DNA of 64,000 nt from Alphaproteobacteria bacterium (GTDB lineage: Bacteria > Pseudomonadota > Alphaproteobacteria > UBA6615). Of this stretch, positions 9,062 through 17,544 are shown in pieces (position 1 is the first letter of the stretch; each line of letters starts with the position of its first letter). Both the position numbers and the translations under genes were made by a program. The notes beneath the pieces are model-generated. The model worked only from the letters and a program-made list of their open reading frames with translations, had not been told where the DNA came from and ran no database searches. Location of the stretch: positions 1,091,458-1,155,457 of the forward strand of contig JBDXCV010000003.1 in NCBI GenBank assembly GCA_039980135.1, in the 5' to 3' direction.

Positions 9062-9166
9062 GGCGTTCGGTCGTGGGGGCGGGGGAAACGTCTCGAAGCT
9101 GTTGATATATAGGCTTGGTGCTCCGCGTCCAGAGAAGGCGCTTCAAAATATCGGGAGAAGCCGATC

Positions 9167-9940
9167 ATGGCACTTGAACTCTATCATTCCGACCATTCGA
9201 CCTGCAGCCAGAAGGTGCGCATCTGTCTGGCCGAGAAGGGCCTCGACTGGGAGAGCCATGTGATGCATTTCACGTCGGGCGATCATCTGACCGATGCGTA
9301 TCTCAAGCTCAATCCCAACGGTGTCGTCCCGACCCTCATTCACGACGGAGAACCGGTGATCGAATCCTCCGTCATCGTCGAGTATCTCGACGAGATCCAT
9401 CCCGAACCGTCCCTGTCCCCGGCCGACTCGCTGGGGCGTGCGCGCCTGCGGGCCTGGATGCGCTACATGGAGGAGGTGCCGACCCCGGCGGTGCGGGTAC
9501 CGTCCTTCAACAAGGTGTTCCGGCCGCTGCGTTACGAGAATGCTTCGTCGGAAGACTTCGAGGCGCGGATTGAAAAAATGCCGCTCCGCAAGGCATTCTA
9601 CCGGCGCATGGGTCAGGTGGACGGGTTTTCCGAAGACGAAGTCGACAACGCGATCGCGCAAATCCGCCAGACCTGCGAGCGCATCGATGCGGCCATCGCC
9701 GGGAATGGCGGGCCCTGGATACTGGGCGAACAATATTCGCTGATCGACGTGACATTAACGCCCTTGATCCAGCGCATGGCCGACCTGGGCTACGGCCCGA
9801 TCTGGGAAGGCGATCTGCCGGAGATGACGGCCTGGTTCGAACGTATCAAGGCACGGCCTTCATTCGCCACGGCGTTCTATGCCAACACCAATGTGAGCGA
9901 GAAATACGCGCAGTTTTTTGCCGACAGAGAGTCCGAATGA
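9167..9940 (+). CDS. glutathione S-transferase family protein, copy 1
   Basis: The 257-residue protein has an N-terminal thioredoxin-like domain: SDHSTCSQKVRICLAEKGL, with the Ser/Cys at the active helix start, then NPNGVVPTLIHDG and ESSVIVEYLDE, which are the cis-Pro and gamma-glutamyl-binding Glu-Ser motifs. A helical C-terminal domain follows, ending with QYSLIDVTLTPLIQRM. A GGGAGA site lies ten bases upstream. It overlaps the next GST gene by the ATGA of start and stop, so the two are translationally coupled. GSTs of this type often open epoxides or dehalogenate or isomerise aromatic catabolites; which one applies here is unknown. Confidence 0.9.
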   Translation: MALELYHSDHSTCSQKVRICLAEKGLDWESHVMHFTSGDHLTDAYLKLNPNGVVPTLIHDGEPVIESSVIVEYLDEIHPEPSLSPADSLGRARLRAWMRYMEEVPTPAVRVPSFNKVFRPLRYENASSEDFEARIEKMPLRKAFYRRMGQVDGFSEDEVDNAIAQIRQTCERIDAAIAGNGGPWILGEQYSLIDVTLTPLIQRMADLGYGPIWEGDLPEMTAWFERIKARPSFATAFYANTNVSEKYAQFFADRESE

Positions 9941-10740
9941 AGATCGAGATGTATCAGGCGCCGCAATCGACCTGCAGCCAGAAGGTGCGGATCACGCTCG
10001 CCGAAAAGGGCCTGCCGGAGATGAACAAGGACTGGATCGAGCATGATGTCGATCTGGGCACGTTCGAACAGCTCGAGCCGGAGTATCTGAAGCTCAACCC
10101 CAACGGTGTGGTCCCGACCTTCGTGCATGACGGGACGGTCCTGATCGAATCCTCCGCCATCCTCGAATATCTCGAGGAAATCATTCCCGAGCCTGCGCTG
10201 GCGCCGGGCGATGCGGTCGGCCGTGCCCGGATGCGCGCCTGGATGCGCTACATCGACGAGGTGCCCACGGTGGCGGTGCGGGTGCCGACATTCGCCAACA
10301 TGCTGGCGCCGATGCGGTTCGCCAAGGCGAGCAATGTCGAGTTCGCCGCCCATGCGGACCGGCTGCCGCTGCGCAAGCAATTCTACCAGCGCATGTCCCA
10401 GACGGGTTTCGGCAAGGATGAGCTCGAATATGCCGAGTTCCAGATCCGCCAGACCTGCGAGCGGATCGATGCGGCCATCGTCGAACATGGCGGCCCGTGG
10501 ATCATGGGCGCCCAGTACACGATGGTGGATGCGCAGGTCACGCCGCTGATCGACCGCATGGACGACCTCGGCTACGCCTTCCTGTGGGAGGACGACCTGC
10601 CGGAGATGACCGCCTGGTTCGCGCGCATCCGGGCACGCCCGTCATATGCGGCGGCGTTCTATCCCGGCGCGCGCATTTCCCAGCGCTACCCGGACTATTA
10701 CCGGCCTGTATCGGAACTCAAGGCCGAACGCGGCTACTAG
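9937..10740 (+). CDS. glutathione S-transferase family protein, copy 2
   Basis: The 267-residue paralogue of the preceding gene is collinear with it: QSTCSQKVRITLAEKGL, NPNGVVPTFVHDG, ESSAILEYLEE and QYTMVDAQVTPLIDRM all align. Compared with copy 1 it has a small insertion after the first helix (MNKDWIEHDVDL) and a longer C-terminus. It overlaps copy 1 by four bases (ATGA). The pair may form a heterodimer or act on successive intermediates; this is inference. A REP-like hairpin pair follows in the convergent 3' region. Confidence 0.9.
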   Translation: MKIEMYQAPQSTCSQKVRITLAEKGLPEMNKDWIEHDVDLGTFEQLEPEYLKLNPNGVVPTFVHDGTVLIESSAILEYLEEIIPEPALAPGDAVGRARMRAWMRYIDEVPTVAVRVPTFANMLAPMRFAKASNVEFAAHADRLPLRKQFYQRMSQTGFGKDELEYAEFQIRQTCERIDAAIVEHGGPWIMGAQYTMVDAQVTPLIDRMDDLGYAFLWEDDLPEMTAWFARIRARPSYAAAFYPGARISQRYPDYYRPVSELKAERGY

Positions 10741-10765
10741 GCGACTTTTGGTTTCATCCACCGGC

Positions 10766-10837
10766 GTCATGCGCGGACTTGATCCGCGCATCTCGCAAAG
10801 ATCGAGACGGGATGCCCGGGTCGAGCCTGGGCATGAC
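10766..10837. repeat. REP-like hairpin pair, family A (copy 1)
   Basis: Two inverted half-units lie head to head, each a hairpin with stem CGCGGA/TCCGCG or CCCGGG/CCTGGG around TTGA/TCGA. The ends are GTCA and TGAC and the inner junctions ATCTC and GAGAC. It lies between the 3' ends of the convergent GST and muconolactone-isomerase-like genes. The right half is slightly degenerate. Confidence 0.85.
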
Positions 10838-10860
10838 GAATGGAGAGGGGTGTTCGCCCG

Positions 10861-11172
10861 CTAGATCGTCGGGAACGGCCCGATCCGGTCCTCATAGGCC
10901 TGGGTCGCCGGATGCTCGATCATGGGCGTCACCTCGACGGTCATCCACGGGTGCAGCGGCAGCGAGGAGATATCGGCGTGGAAATCCTCCAGGCTGTCGG
11001 CCTCCCAGATCGAGAAGTTCGCCCGCTCGCCGACGATCCGCCAGACCTTGCGCATCCGGCCCGCCTGGATCAGCTCAATGGCCCGGTCGGCCTCCGCATC
11101 GCCCAGCGCCTTGACCTGGGACGGGTCCATCTCGCCCGGCAGTTCCACCTTGATTCGCACCATGAACAGCAT
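10861..11172 (-). CDS. muconolactone delta-isomerase family protein
   Basis: The 103-residue protein matches the small dimeric ferredoxin-like MIase fold. It starts MLFMVRIKVELP, has EADRAIELIQAGRMRKVWRI and ANFSIWEADSLEDFH, and ends with SSLPLHPWMTVEVTPM, where L-P-L-x-x-W/P-M is a hallmark. CatC converts muconolactone to 3-oxoadipate enol-lactone, but no catA or catB is visible here, so a related isomerase role is possible. GGGGAGAG lies four bases before the ATG. It starts 40 bases downstream of the SLC13 transporter gene on the same strand, suggesting transporter plus enzyme in one transcript. Confidence 0.8.
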   Translation of the reverse strand: MLFMVRIKVELPGEMDPSQVKALGDAEADRAIELIQAGRMRKVWRIVGERANFSIWEADSLEDFHADISSLPLHPWMTVEVTPMIEHPATQAYEDRIGPFPTI

Positions 11173-11212
11173 TGGTCTCTCCCCGTTTGTTTGTTTGTTT
11201 TGATTCCGAATT

Positions 11213-12607
11213 TTACAGATAGATCCCGAGCATACTGCCCCACAGATATTGCAGCGGCAGGATGATGAGCACACCGATCACGAAATAGACCGACGTCAGC
11301 CGAAAGGCCTCGCGCATGGGCACACCGCCGACCGCCATGGCCATCGCGACGGGCGGGGCCTCGTGCGGGAAGGGGTAGATCATCCAGCTCGGGACCTGGA
11401 CCAGCAGGACCGATTCCAACGGCCAGCCGGTGGCCTGCGCGATGGCATCTGAGAATGATGTCACGATGGGTGGGGCTGCCGGGAATGTCGTGACCACGCC
11501 CACGGCGGCGCTGATCGCAAAAATCTCATAGAAGGTGACAATCCCGCCATCCTTGGTCAGCGGAATGTTGGCCAGCAGCAACTCGCCCATCGCGCCGCCG
11601 AGCCCGGAATGATTGGCAATCGCGCCGACGCCGATGACCCCGGCGACGAATAGCCAGGCTCCGTAGTTTACTTCGTTCGTGATCACGGATGCCGGCAGCA
11701 TTCCTATGCCCGGGGTCACACAGACCAATGCTGCGGCGAGCGCGATCCAGGCGGGTGAGATTCCGTGCAGCGAATCCGTCATCCAGAGAGCCAGCGCGAC
11801 GAGCATGATCCCCATCAGACGGCGCTCGGCGCTGCTCCAGCCTGTCTGCATTGAGGCTTTGCCCTGAGGCTGCGGTTTCGCGCCAAACAGGATGGTGATC
11901 AGGACGATCACGATCAGCGCACCCAGAAAGCCGACGATGGGGAAGTTCAGGAAGGTGTAGCCGAAATAGGTGAAGCTGATGTTGAAGATGCCCTCGGAGG
12001 CACCAACGAAGGCCATGTTCACGACGTTCGACGGCAAAATCCCGAAGGCGGGAATCGTCGCACCCCAGCCGGCCGCCAACACGAGGCCGTGCCGCGCACG
12101 GGTGTTTTCCGCGAAGCCCAGTTCGGTCGCCAGCGCGACGGCCAGTGGCGCCATCATCACGGCGCGGCCGGATGCGGACGGCATGATGAAACTGAGCATG
12201 ATGCCGGCGAGGGCCAGACCGCCCGCCATGGTCAGGTAGCGGCCGGGCAGATGGGTCATCAGTGCCTGGACGATACGCGCGGCCAGCCCGGATTTGTGGA
12301 CCGCGATCGAGATCACGAACCCGCCGAAGACCAGCCAGGTCGCGCTGGCATGGAAACCGGAGAAGGCGACACTCGGCGGCGCGATCGAGAACACGACCGT
12401 CAGCAGGAACAGCAACAACGCCGTGATGTGGGGCGGAATGGCGCCGGTGGCCCAGAAACTGATGGCGAACAGGATGACGCCCGCCGCCGGCAACACGCCC
12501 GGCGCGTCGGTCCACAGGGGCGCGGCAAGCAGAACCGCGGCGACAATCGTCGTCAGCAGTCCGAATATCTGGGCGGCGTTCAGCCGGGTGTCCATCGGTA
12601 GGCGCAT
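11213..12607 (-). CDS. SLC13/DASS family anion (dicarboxylate or sulfate) transporter
   Basis: The 464-residue polytopic inner-membrane protein has about eleven to twelve hydrophobic segments. Family features include GAIPPHITALLL, SGRAVMMAPLAVALA near the first re-entrant loop, and LPSNVVNMAF and FPAAPPIVTSF in positions of the two SNT-like substrate/Na+ motifs. SLC13 proteins co-transport sodium with di- or tricarboxylates or sulfate. It precedes the muconolactone-isomerase-like gene and is divergent from the multifunctional hydroxyacyl-CoA dehydrogenase. A dicarboxylate such as an aromatic ring-cleavage product is a reasonable guess for the substrate. Confidence 0.85.
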   Translation of the reverse strand: MRLPMDTRLNAAQIFGLLTTIVAAVLLAAPLWTDAPGVLPAAGVILFAISFWATGAIPPHITALLLFLLTVVFSIAPPSVAFSGFHASATWLVFGGFVISIAVHKSGLAARIVQALMTHLPGRYLTMAGGLALAGIMLSFIMPSASGRAVMMAPLAVALATELGFAENTRARHGLVLAAGWGATIPAFGILPSNVVNMAFVGASEGIFNISFTYFGYTFLNFPIVGFLGALIVIVLITILFGAKPQPQGKASMQTGWSSAERRLMGIMLVALALWMTDSLHGISPAWIALAAALVCVTPGIGMLPASVITNEVNYGAWLFVAGVIGVGAIANHSGLGGAMGELLLANIPLTKDGGIVTFYEIFAISAAVGVVTTFPAAPPIVTSFSDAIAQATGWPLESVLLVQVPSWMIYPFPHEAPPVAMAMAVGGVPMREAFRLTSVYFVIGVLIILPLQYLWGSMLGIYL

Positions 12608-12807
12608 GGGAGTCCGATCATCCGGCCTGTTGTGGCCATCGGGTGATGGCGCACTTTAGCAACCGGCGGGCGGTTGCGCGATAGACCCGCTATTGTGCCG
12701 GGGCGTGGCAGGCATTCGCGCGGTGCAATCGCGACCCTTGGAGGATTGTGGATGATTCTCTTAAAGTACAATTCTGCGTTGATCAGCCTGACCGCGTCCG
12801 AGAGACC

Positions 12808-14937
12808 ATGAGCACTGAAACATCGAATGACCCCGTCCTCTACCGGAATGTCGGTACGATCGCGGTGATCACCATCAACAATCCGCCGGTCAACGCGCTG
12901 GCGAAACATGTGCGCATGGCGATTGCGGATTATCTCGAAGCCGCGGCGGATGACCTTTCGACGCGTGCGGTCGTGATTTCCGGCAATGGCCGCAATCTGT
13001 GCGGCGGTGCGGACATACGCGAATTCAACACGCCGGACCGCCAGGTTCGTCCCATGACGCGCGAACTGATGAACCTGATCGAGGCGATGGACAAGCCCGT
13101 GGTCGCGGCGATTCACGGGCCGACCCTGGGCGGCGGGCTGGAACTCGCGCTGGGCTGCCATTACCGGGTGACTCACCGTGATGCCCGACTCGGGCTACCG
13201 GAAGTTTTACGCGGCGTCATACCCGGTGCGGGCGGCACCCAGCGCCTGCCGCGTCTCGTCGGATTCCGGACGGCGGTCGACATGATTACCAGCGGGGCCT
13301 CGGTGGATGGGCGCCGCGCCCTGGAGATCGGACTCGTCGATCGCGTGGCCGAGGGTGACGACGTCTGCGCCGAGGCGATCCGGTTTGCCGATGGACTGGT
13401 TGCATCCGATGCCGCGGGCCGCCGCTTGAGCGAGTTGCCGGTGGATCTGGACCCGGAAGCGGGCGCGGCGCTGGTTGCCGAAACCCGTGCGAAACTCGAA
13501 AAGACCGCGCGCGGCATGCGCGCACCACTGCGCTGTCTGGAAAGCGTCGCCAACACATTGACCATGCCGTTCAAACAGGGATGGGATCGCGAGGCGGAAA
13601 TCAGCGCCGAGGCGGTGGCATCGGCCGAATCCCGTTCGCTGGTGCATGCATTCTTCGCCGAACGGCAGGTGTCGAAAATTCCCGATATCCCGAGCGACAC
13701 GCCGCGGCGGTCCGTCGAACGCACCGCGATCATCGGCGCCGGGACCATGGGCGGCGGCATCGCCATGTCATTTGCCAATGCGGGCATGCCGGTCACCCTG
13801 ATCGAGACCAGCCAGGACGCGCTCACCCGCGGCCTTGCGCGGATCGAGAGCAACTATGCCGCGACCCGCGATCGGGGTCGGCTCAGCGCCGAGGATATGG
13901 ACACGCGCATGGGTCTCATCACGGGTGCGTTGGGGCTCGATGCGGTGGCCGATGCAGACCTGGTGATCGAGGCGGTGTTCGAGGAAATGGACGTCAAGCA
14001 ATCCGTGTTCCGCGATCTCGACCGCCTGGCACGCGACGGCACGATCCTGGCGACCAACACGTCGACGCTGGATGTGGACGCCATCGCCGCGGTTACCGAG
14101 CGGCCGGCGGATGTGCTGGGTCTGCATTTCTTCAGCCCGGCCAATGTCATGACCCTGCTGGAGATCGTGCGGGCGGAAAAGACCGCGAAGGACGTCATCG
14201 CGACGGTGCTGGACCTGTCGGGACGCATCGGCAAAACCGGCGTCGTGGTCGGGGTGTGCGACGGGTTCGTCGGCAACCGGATGCTCGCGCCGTATTTTCG
14301 CCAGTGCGACTTCCTCATCGAAGAAGGCGCGCTGCCCCAGGACGTGGACAGGGTGATCGAGACCTTCGGCTTCCGCATGGGTCCGCTCCGGGTGTCCGAT
14401 CTTGCCGGACTGGACATCAGCTGGGCGATCGAGAAGCGCCGGGCCGACACGCGGCCCGCCGACGAGCGGATCTCGCCGCTGTTGGGCCGGATCTGCGAAC
14501 TGGGCCGGTTCGGCCAGAAAACCGGCGCCGGCTGGTATCGCTACGAAGGCCGCAACGCGCTGCCCGATCCCGGGATCGAAAGCCTGATCGTGGCGCGTTC
14601 GGGCGAGATGGGGATTACCCGACGGGACATCTCCGACGAGGAGATTCTCCAGCGTTGCGTCTACGCACTGATCAACGAGGGCGCGAAAATCCTTGAGGAA
14701 GGCATGGCGATCCGGGCGTCGGACGTCGATGTCGTCTGGCTCCACGGCTATGGGTTCCCGCGCTGGCGCGGCGGCCCTATGTTCTATGCAGATATGGTCG
14801 GATTGCCCGAAATCGTCGCGACCCTCGACCGGTTCCACGGCGAGTGGGGCGACAAGTGGGAACCGGCGGTGCTGTTGCGCGAACTGGCCGACGCCGGATC
14901 CGGCTTCAGGGAATGGGACGCGGGCCGGACGGGTTGA
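12808..14937 (+). CDS. multifunctional enoyl-CoA hydratase / 3-hydroxyacyl-CoA dehydrogenase (copy 1)
   Basis: The 709-residue beta-oxidation enzyme is built as an N-terminal crotonase domain (about residues 10-200), a Rossmann domain starting at TAIIGAGTMGGGIAMSFANA (about 305), and two C-terminal 3HCDH helical domains. Both crotonase Glu residues are present (LGGGLELALG and LGLPEVLRGVIPGAGGTQRL), as is the dehydrogenase His in GLHFFSPANVMTLLE. The layout matches the FadJ/peroxisomal multifunctional type that lacks thiolase. I chose the ATG at 12808, preceded by GAGAGA; an upstream GTG at 12748 with GGAGG is possible and would add twenty residues unlike the family. A paralogue is at 26065. 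Confidence 0.92.
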   Translation: MSTETSNDPVLYRNVGTIAVITINNPPVNALAKHVRMAIADYLEAAADDLSTRAVVISGNGRNLCGGADIREFNTPDRQVRPMTRELMNLIEAMDKPVVAAIHGPTLGGGLELALGCHYRVTHRDARLGLPEVLRGVIPGAGGTQRLPRLVGFRTAVDMITSGASVDGRRALEIGLVDRVAEGDDVCAEAIRFADGLVASDAAGRRLSELPVDLDPEAGAALVAETRAKLEKTARGMRAPLRCLESVANTLTMPFKQGWDREAEISAEAVASAESRSLVHAFFAERQVSKIPDIPSDTPRRSVERTAIIGAGTMGGGIAMSFANAGMPVTLIETSQDALTRGLARIESNYAATRDRGRLSAEDMDTRMGLITGALGLDAVADADLVIEAVFEEMDVKQSVFRDLDRLARDGTILATNTSTLDVDAIAAVTERPADVLGLHFFSPANVMTLLEIVRAEKTAKDVIATVLDLSGRIGKTGVVVGVCDGFVGNRMLAPYFRQCDFLIEEGALPQDVDRVIETFGFRMGPLRVSDLAGLDISWAIEKRRADTRPADERISPLLGRICELGRFGQKTGAGWYRYEGRNALPDPGIESLIVARSGEMGITRRDISDEEILQRCVYALINEGAKILEEGMAIRASDVDVVWLHGYGFPRWRGGPMFYADMVGLPEIVATLDRFHGEWGDKWEPAVLLRELADAGSGFREWDAGRTG

Positions 14938-14973
14938 GCGGTTTTTCGCCCGCGAACCTGTAGATATTACTTC

Positions 14974-15045
14974 GTCATGCCCGCACTTGATGCGGGTATC
15001 TCGTCTCGGTCTATGTGAGATGCGCGGATCAAGTCCGCGCATGAC
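14974..15045. repeat. REP-like hairpin pair, family A (copy 2)
   Basis: The left half stem is CCCGCA/TGCGGG and the right half stem is CGCGGA/TCCGCG, each around CTTGA or TCAAG, with GTCA and TGAC ends. The two halves have different stems, each internally complementary. It lies between the convergent 3' ends of the hydroxyacyl-CoA dehydrogenase and the SDR genes. Confidence 0.9.
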
Positions 15046-15052
15046 GTGGTTT

Positions 15053-15820
15053 TTAAACAGGCACCGTCGCCCCGCCATCGATTACCAGGGTCTGACCGGT
15101 CATCCAGGTCGCCGCGTCGGACGCCAGGTACACGGCTGCGCCCGCGATATCCTCGGGCTCGCCGAGGCGCCGCAGCGGGGTCGCTGCGATCCGCGGATCG
15201 GCGAATGCCGGGTCTTCCCACAGCGCGCGCGCGAAATCCGTCTTCACCAGCCCCGGCGCGATCGCGTTGACCCGGATGTTGTCGGGGCCGAGTTCGACGG
15301 CAAGGTTGCGCGCGAGCTGCATGTCGGCGGCCTTGGAGATGTTGTAGGCGCCGATCACGTCCGAGCCGCGCAGGCCGCCGATGGACGAAACCAGCACGAT
15401 GGCCCCGCCGCCTGCCGCGCGCATATCCGGCACTGCCATCTGCGCGAGCCAGAGCTGGGACTGGATGTTGGTTTGCATGATCTTGGCGAAGACCTCGTCG
15501 GGAATCTCCATCGCCGGACCGTAATAGGGGTTGATGGCCGCGTTGCAGATCAGGATGTCCGCCGGTCCTGCCTGTTTGCGCGATGTGTCTATCAGCGCCT
15601 GGAGTTCGTCCTTGCGGCCCACATTGCAGGGCACGCCCAGGGCCTGGTGTCCGGCGTCGGTGAGAGCCCCGGCGGTTTCCGCGACCCGGTCCGCATCCCG
15701 GCTCGACACGGTCACCTTTGCGCCGGCCTCGGCCAGCGCCACGGCGATGGCGCGGCCGATGCCCTTGGTCGAACCCGTGACGATGGCGACCTTGCCCGAA
15801 AGATCGAACGGCGTGGTCAT
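15053..15820 (-). CDS. SDR family oxidoreductase
   Basis: The 255-residue classical short-chain dehydrogenase has the TGSTKGIGRA cofactor loop near the N-terminus, NAAINPYYGP in place of the usual NNAG, catalytic Ser in VLVSSIGG, and Y-x-x-x-K in AYNISKAADM. The C-terminus has MTGQTLVIDGGATV. Arg-rich S-S-R-D after strand two favours NADP(H). I chose the ATG at 15820 because GGGGGAG precedes it; an in-frame ATG at 15841 would add seven residues. It is divergent from the acyl-CoA dehydrogenase gene and may share its pathway. Substrate unknown. Confidence 0.9.
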   Translation of the reverse strand: MTTPFDLSGKVAIVTGSTKGIGRAIAVALAEAGAKVTVSSRDADRVAETAGALTDAGHQALGVPCNVGRKDELQALIDTSRKQAGPADILICNAAINPYYGPAMEIPDEVFAKIMQTNIQSQLWLAQMAVPDMRAAGGGAIVLVSSIGGLRGSDVIGAYNISKAADMQLARNLAVELGPDNIRVNAIAPGLVKTDFARALWEDPAFADPRIAATPLRRLGEPEDIAGAAVYLASDAATWMTGQTLVIDGGATVPV

Positions 15821-15919
15821 GGCGACTCCCCCAACAGACATGTTGGCGGTATCCTAGGGCAAGTCTTGGCGTTCGGCATCCATCCGGGCGCAGGCAAATA
15901 AGAACCGGGGAACAGGATA

Positions 15920-17152
15920 ATGGATTTCGAACTAACGCCGCGCTGCCTGGAAATGCGCGCAGATCTCATCGCCTTCATGGACGAGTTTGTCTATCCGAAC
16001 GAGGAGACCTTCGACACGCAGCTCGACAACCAGGGAACCCGCTGGCAGACACCGCAGATCGTCGACGATCTCAAGGCAGAGGCAAGGAAGCGCGGTCTGT
16101 GGAACCTGTTCTTGCCCGATGACCATCACGGCGCGGGGCTGACCAATGTCGAATATGCGCCGTTGTGCGAGATCATGGGCCGGGTCGACTGGGCGCCGGA
16201 AGTGTTCAACTGCAGCGCGCCGGACACGGGCAACATGGAGGTGCTGCACATGTACGGCACCCCCGAACAGCAGGCCGAATGGCTGACCCCGCTTCTGAAC
16301 GGCGAGATCCGGTCGGCTTTTGCGATGACGGAACCTGACGTGGCCTCGTCGGACGCGACCAATATCGAATGCTCGATCACCCGCGACGGCGATGAATATG
16401 TGATCAACGGCACCAAGTGGTGGACGTCGAACGCCCCCAACCCGCGCTGCCAGATCATGATCGTGATGGGCAAGACCGACCCAACGGCGGCACGCCATGA
16501 GCAGCAGTCGCAGATTCTGGTGCCGCGCGACATGCCCGGTGTAACAATCGAACGCACCCTGAATGTCATGGGCTATGACGATGCGCCCCACGGTCATGCG
16601 GAGGTAACATTCGACAATGTGCGGGTGCCTGTGGCGAACCTGTTGCTCGGCGAGGGGCGCGGCTTCGAGATCGCCCAGGGCCGGCTGGGTCCGGGCCGCA
16701 TCCACCATTGCATGCGGGTGATCGGCGTCGCCGAGCGGGCGCTGGAGGCGATGTGCAAGCGCGCCACCGAACGCGAGACCTGGGGCAAGCTGCTGGCGGA
16801 GCGCGGCATCACCGAGGAACGTATCGCCCAGTCGCGGATTGAAATTGAAATGTGCCGCCTGCTCGTGATGAAGGCGGCCTGGATGATGGACACCGTCGGC
16901 AACAAGGAGGCGCGCCAGGAGATCGCCATGATCAAGGTGGCGGCCCCGAACATGGCGCTGGGTGTGATCGACCGCGCGCTGCAGCTCCATGGCGGCGGTG
17001 GCATGGCCGACGATTTCCCGCTGGCGTTCATGTATGCCCGGGCCCGCGCGATGCGCCTGTTCGATGGTCCCGACGAGGTCCACCGGCGCCAGATTGCGCG
17101 TATGGAGCTGCGCCGCCAGGTCGATGGTTGGCCGCGTAACCGGGGCGTCTGA
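15920..17152 (+). CDS. acyl-CoA dehydrogenase family protein
   Basis: The 410-residue FAD enzyme of the ACAD10/11-like branch shows the N-terminal helical domain, then [17 protein letters not shown] (flavin-side motif), [11 protein letters not shown], and [21 protein letters not shown] in the C-terminal helical domain. It ends with [43 protein letters not shown]. These match long-known ACAD signatures, and the enzyme would oxidise an acyl-CoA at the alpha-beta position, passing electrons to ETF. It overlaps the next gene by one base. It is divergent from the SDR, consistent with a CoA-thioester degradation unit. Confidence 0.92.
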   Translation: MDFELTPRCLEMRADLIAFMDEFVYPNEETFDTQLDNQGTRWQTPQIVDDLKAEARKRGLWNLFLPDDHHGAGLTNVEYAPLCEIMGRVDWAPEVFNCSAPDTGNMEVLHMYGTPEQQAEWLTPLLNGEIRSAFAMTEPDVASSDATNIECSITRDGDEYVINGTKWWTSNAPNPRCQIMIVMGKTDPTAARHEQQSQILVPRDMPGVTIERTLNVMGYDDAPHGHAEVTFDNVRVPVANLLLGEGRGFEIAQGRLGPGRIHHCMRVIGVAERALEAMCKRATERETWGKLLAERGITEERIAQSRIEIEMCRLLVMKAAWMMDTVGNKEARQEIAMIKVAAPNMALGVIDRALQLHGGGGMADDFPLAFMYARARAMRLFDGPDEVHRRQIARMELRRQVDGWPRNRGV

Positions 17153-17478
17153 TGATCGCCGTCATCTTCGAGGTCTGGCCGGCCGAGGGACGGCTCGACG
17201 ATTATCTCGGTATCGCCCACGACCTGGCGGCCGAGCTCGAGAAGATCGATGGGTTCGTCTCGGTCGAGCGGTTCGAGAGCATCTACAACCCGGGCAAGTA
17301 TCTGGCCCTGTCGTTTTTCCGCGACGAGGAAGCGGTGCTGGCCTGGCGGAGCCACGCGGAGCATCGTGTCGCCCAGGCCAGGGGCCGGGGCGGCATCTTC
17401 GATAATTACCGCCTGCGAGTCGCCGAGGTGCTGCGGGACTACGGACCCAACGATCGGGCCGAGGCGCCGGCGAAGTAG
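17152..17478 (+). CDS. antibiotic-biosynthesis-monooxygenase (ABM) domain protein
   Basis: The 108-residue ferredoxin-like protein contains FEVWPAEGRLDDYLGIAH, LEKIDGFVSVERFES and FFRDEEAVLAWRSHAEHRVAQARGR, which are typical of ABM dimers. Members include cofactor-free monooxygenases and many proteins of unknown role. Its start overlaps the stop of the acyl-CoA dehydrogenase (TGATG), so the two are translationally coupled. Whether it acts on the same substrate is inference. Confidence 0.8.
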   Translation: MIAVIFEVWPAEGRLDDYLGIAHDLAAELEKIDGFVSVERFESIYNPGKYLALSFFRDEEAVLAWRSHAEHRVAQARGRGGIFDNYRLRVAEVLRDYGPNDRAEAPAK

Positions 17479-17544
17479 TCACGTTGTTTGCGTCGGGTCG
17501 GGAACTGTTCGATGCTGACGTCTGGTATTTAGAGGGGAATTGTC

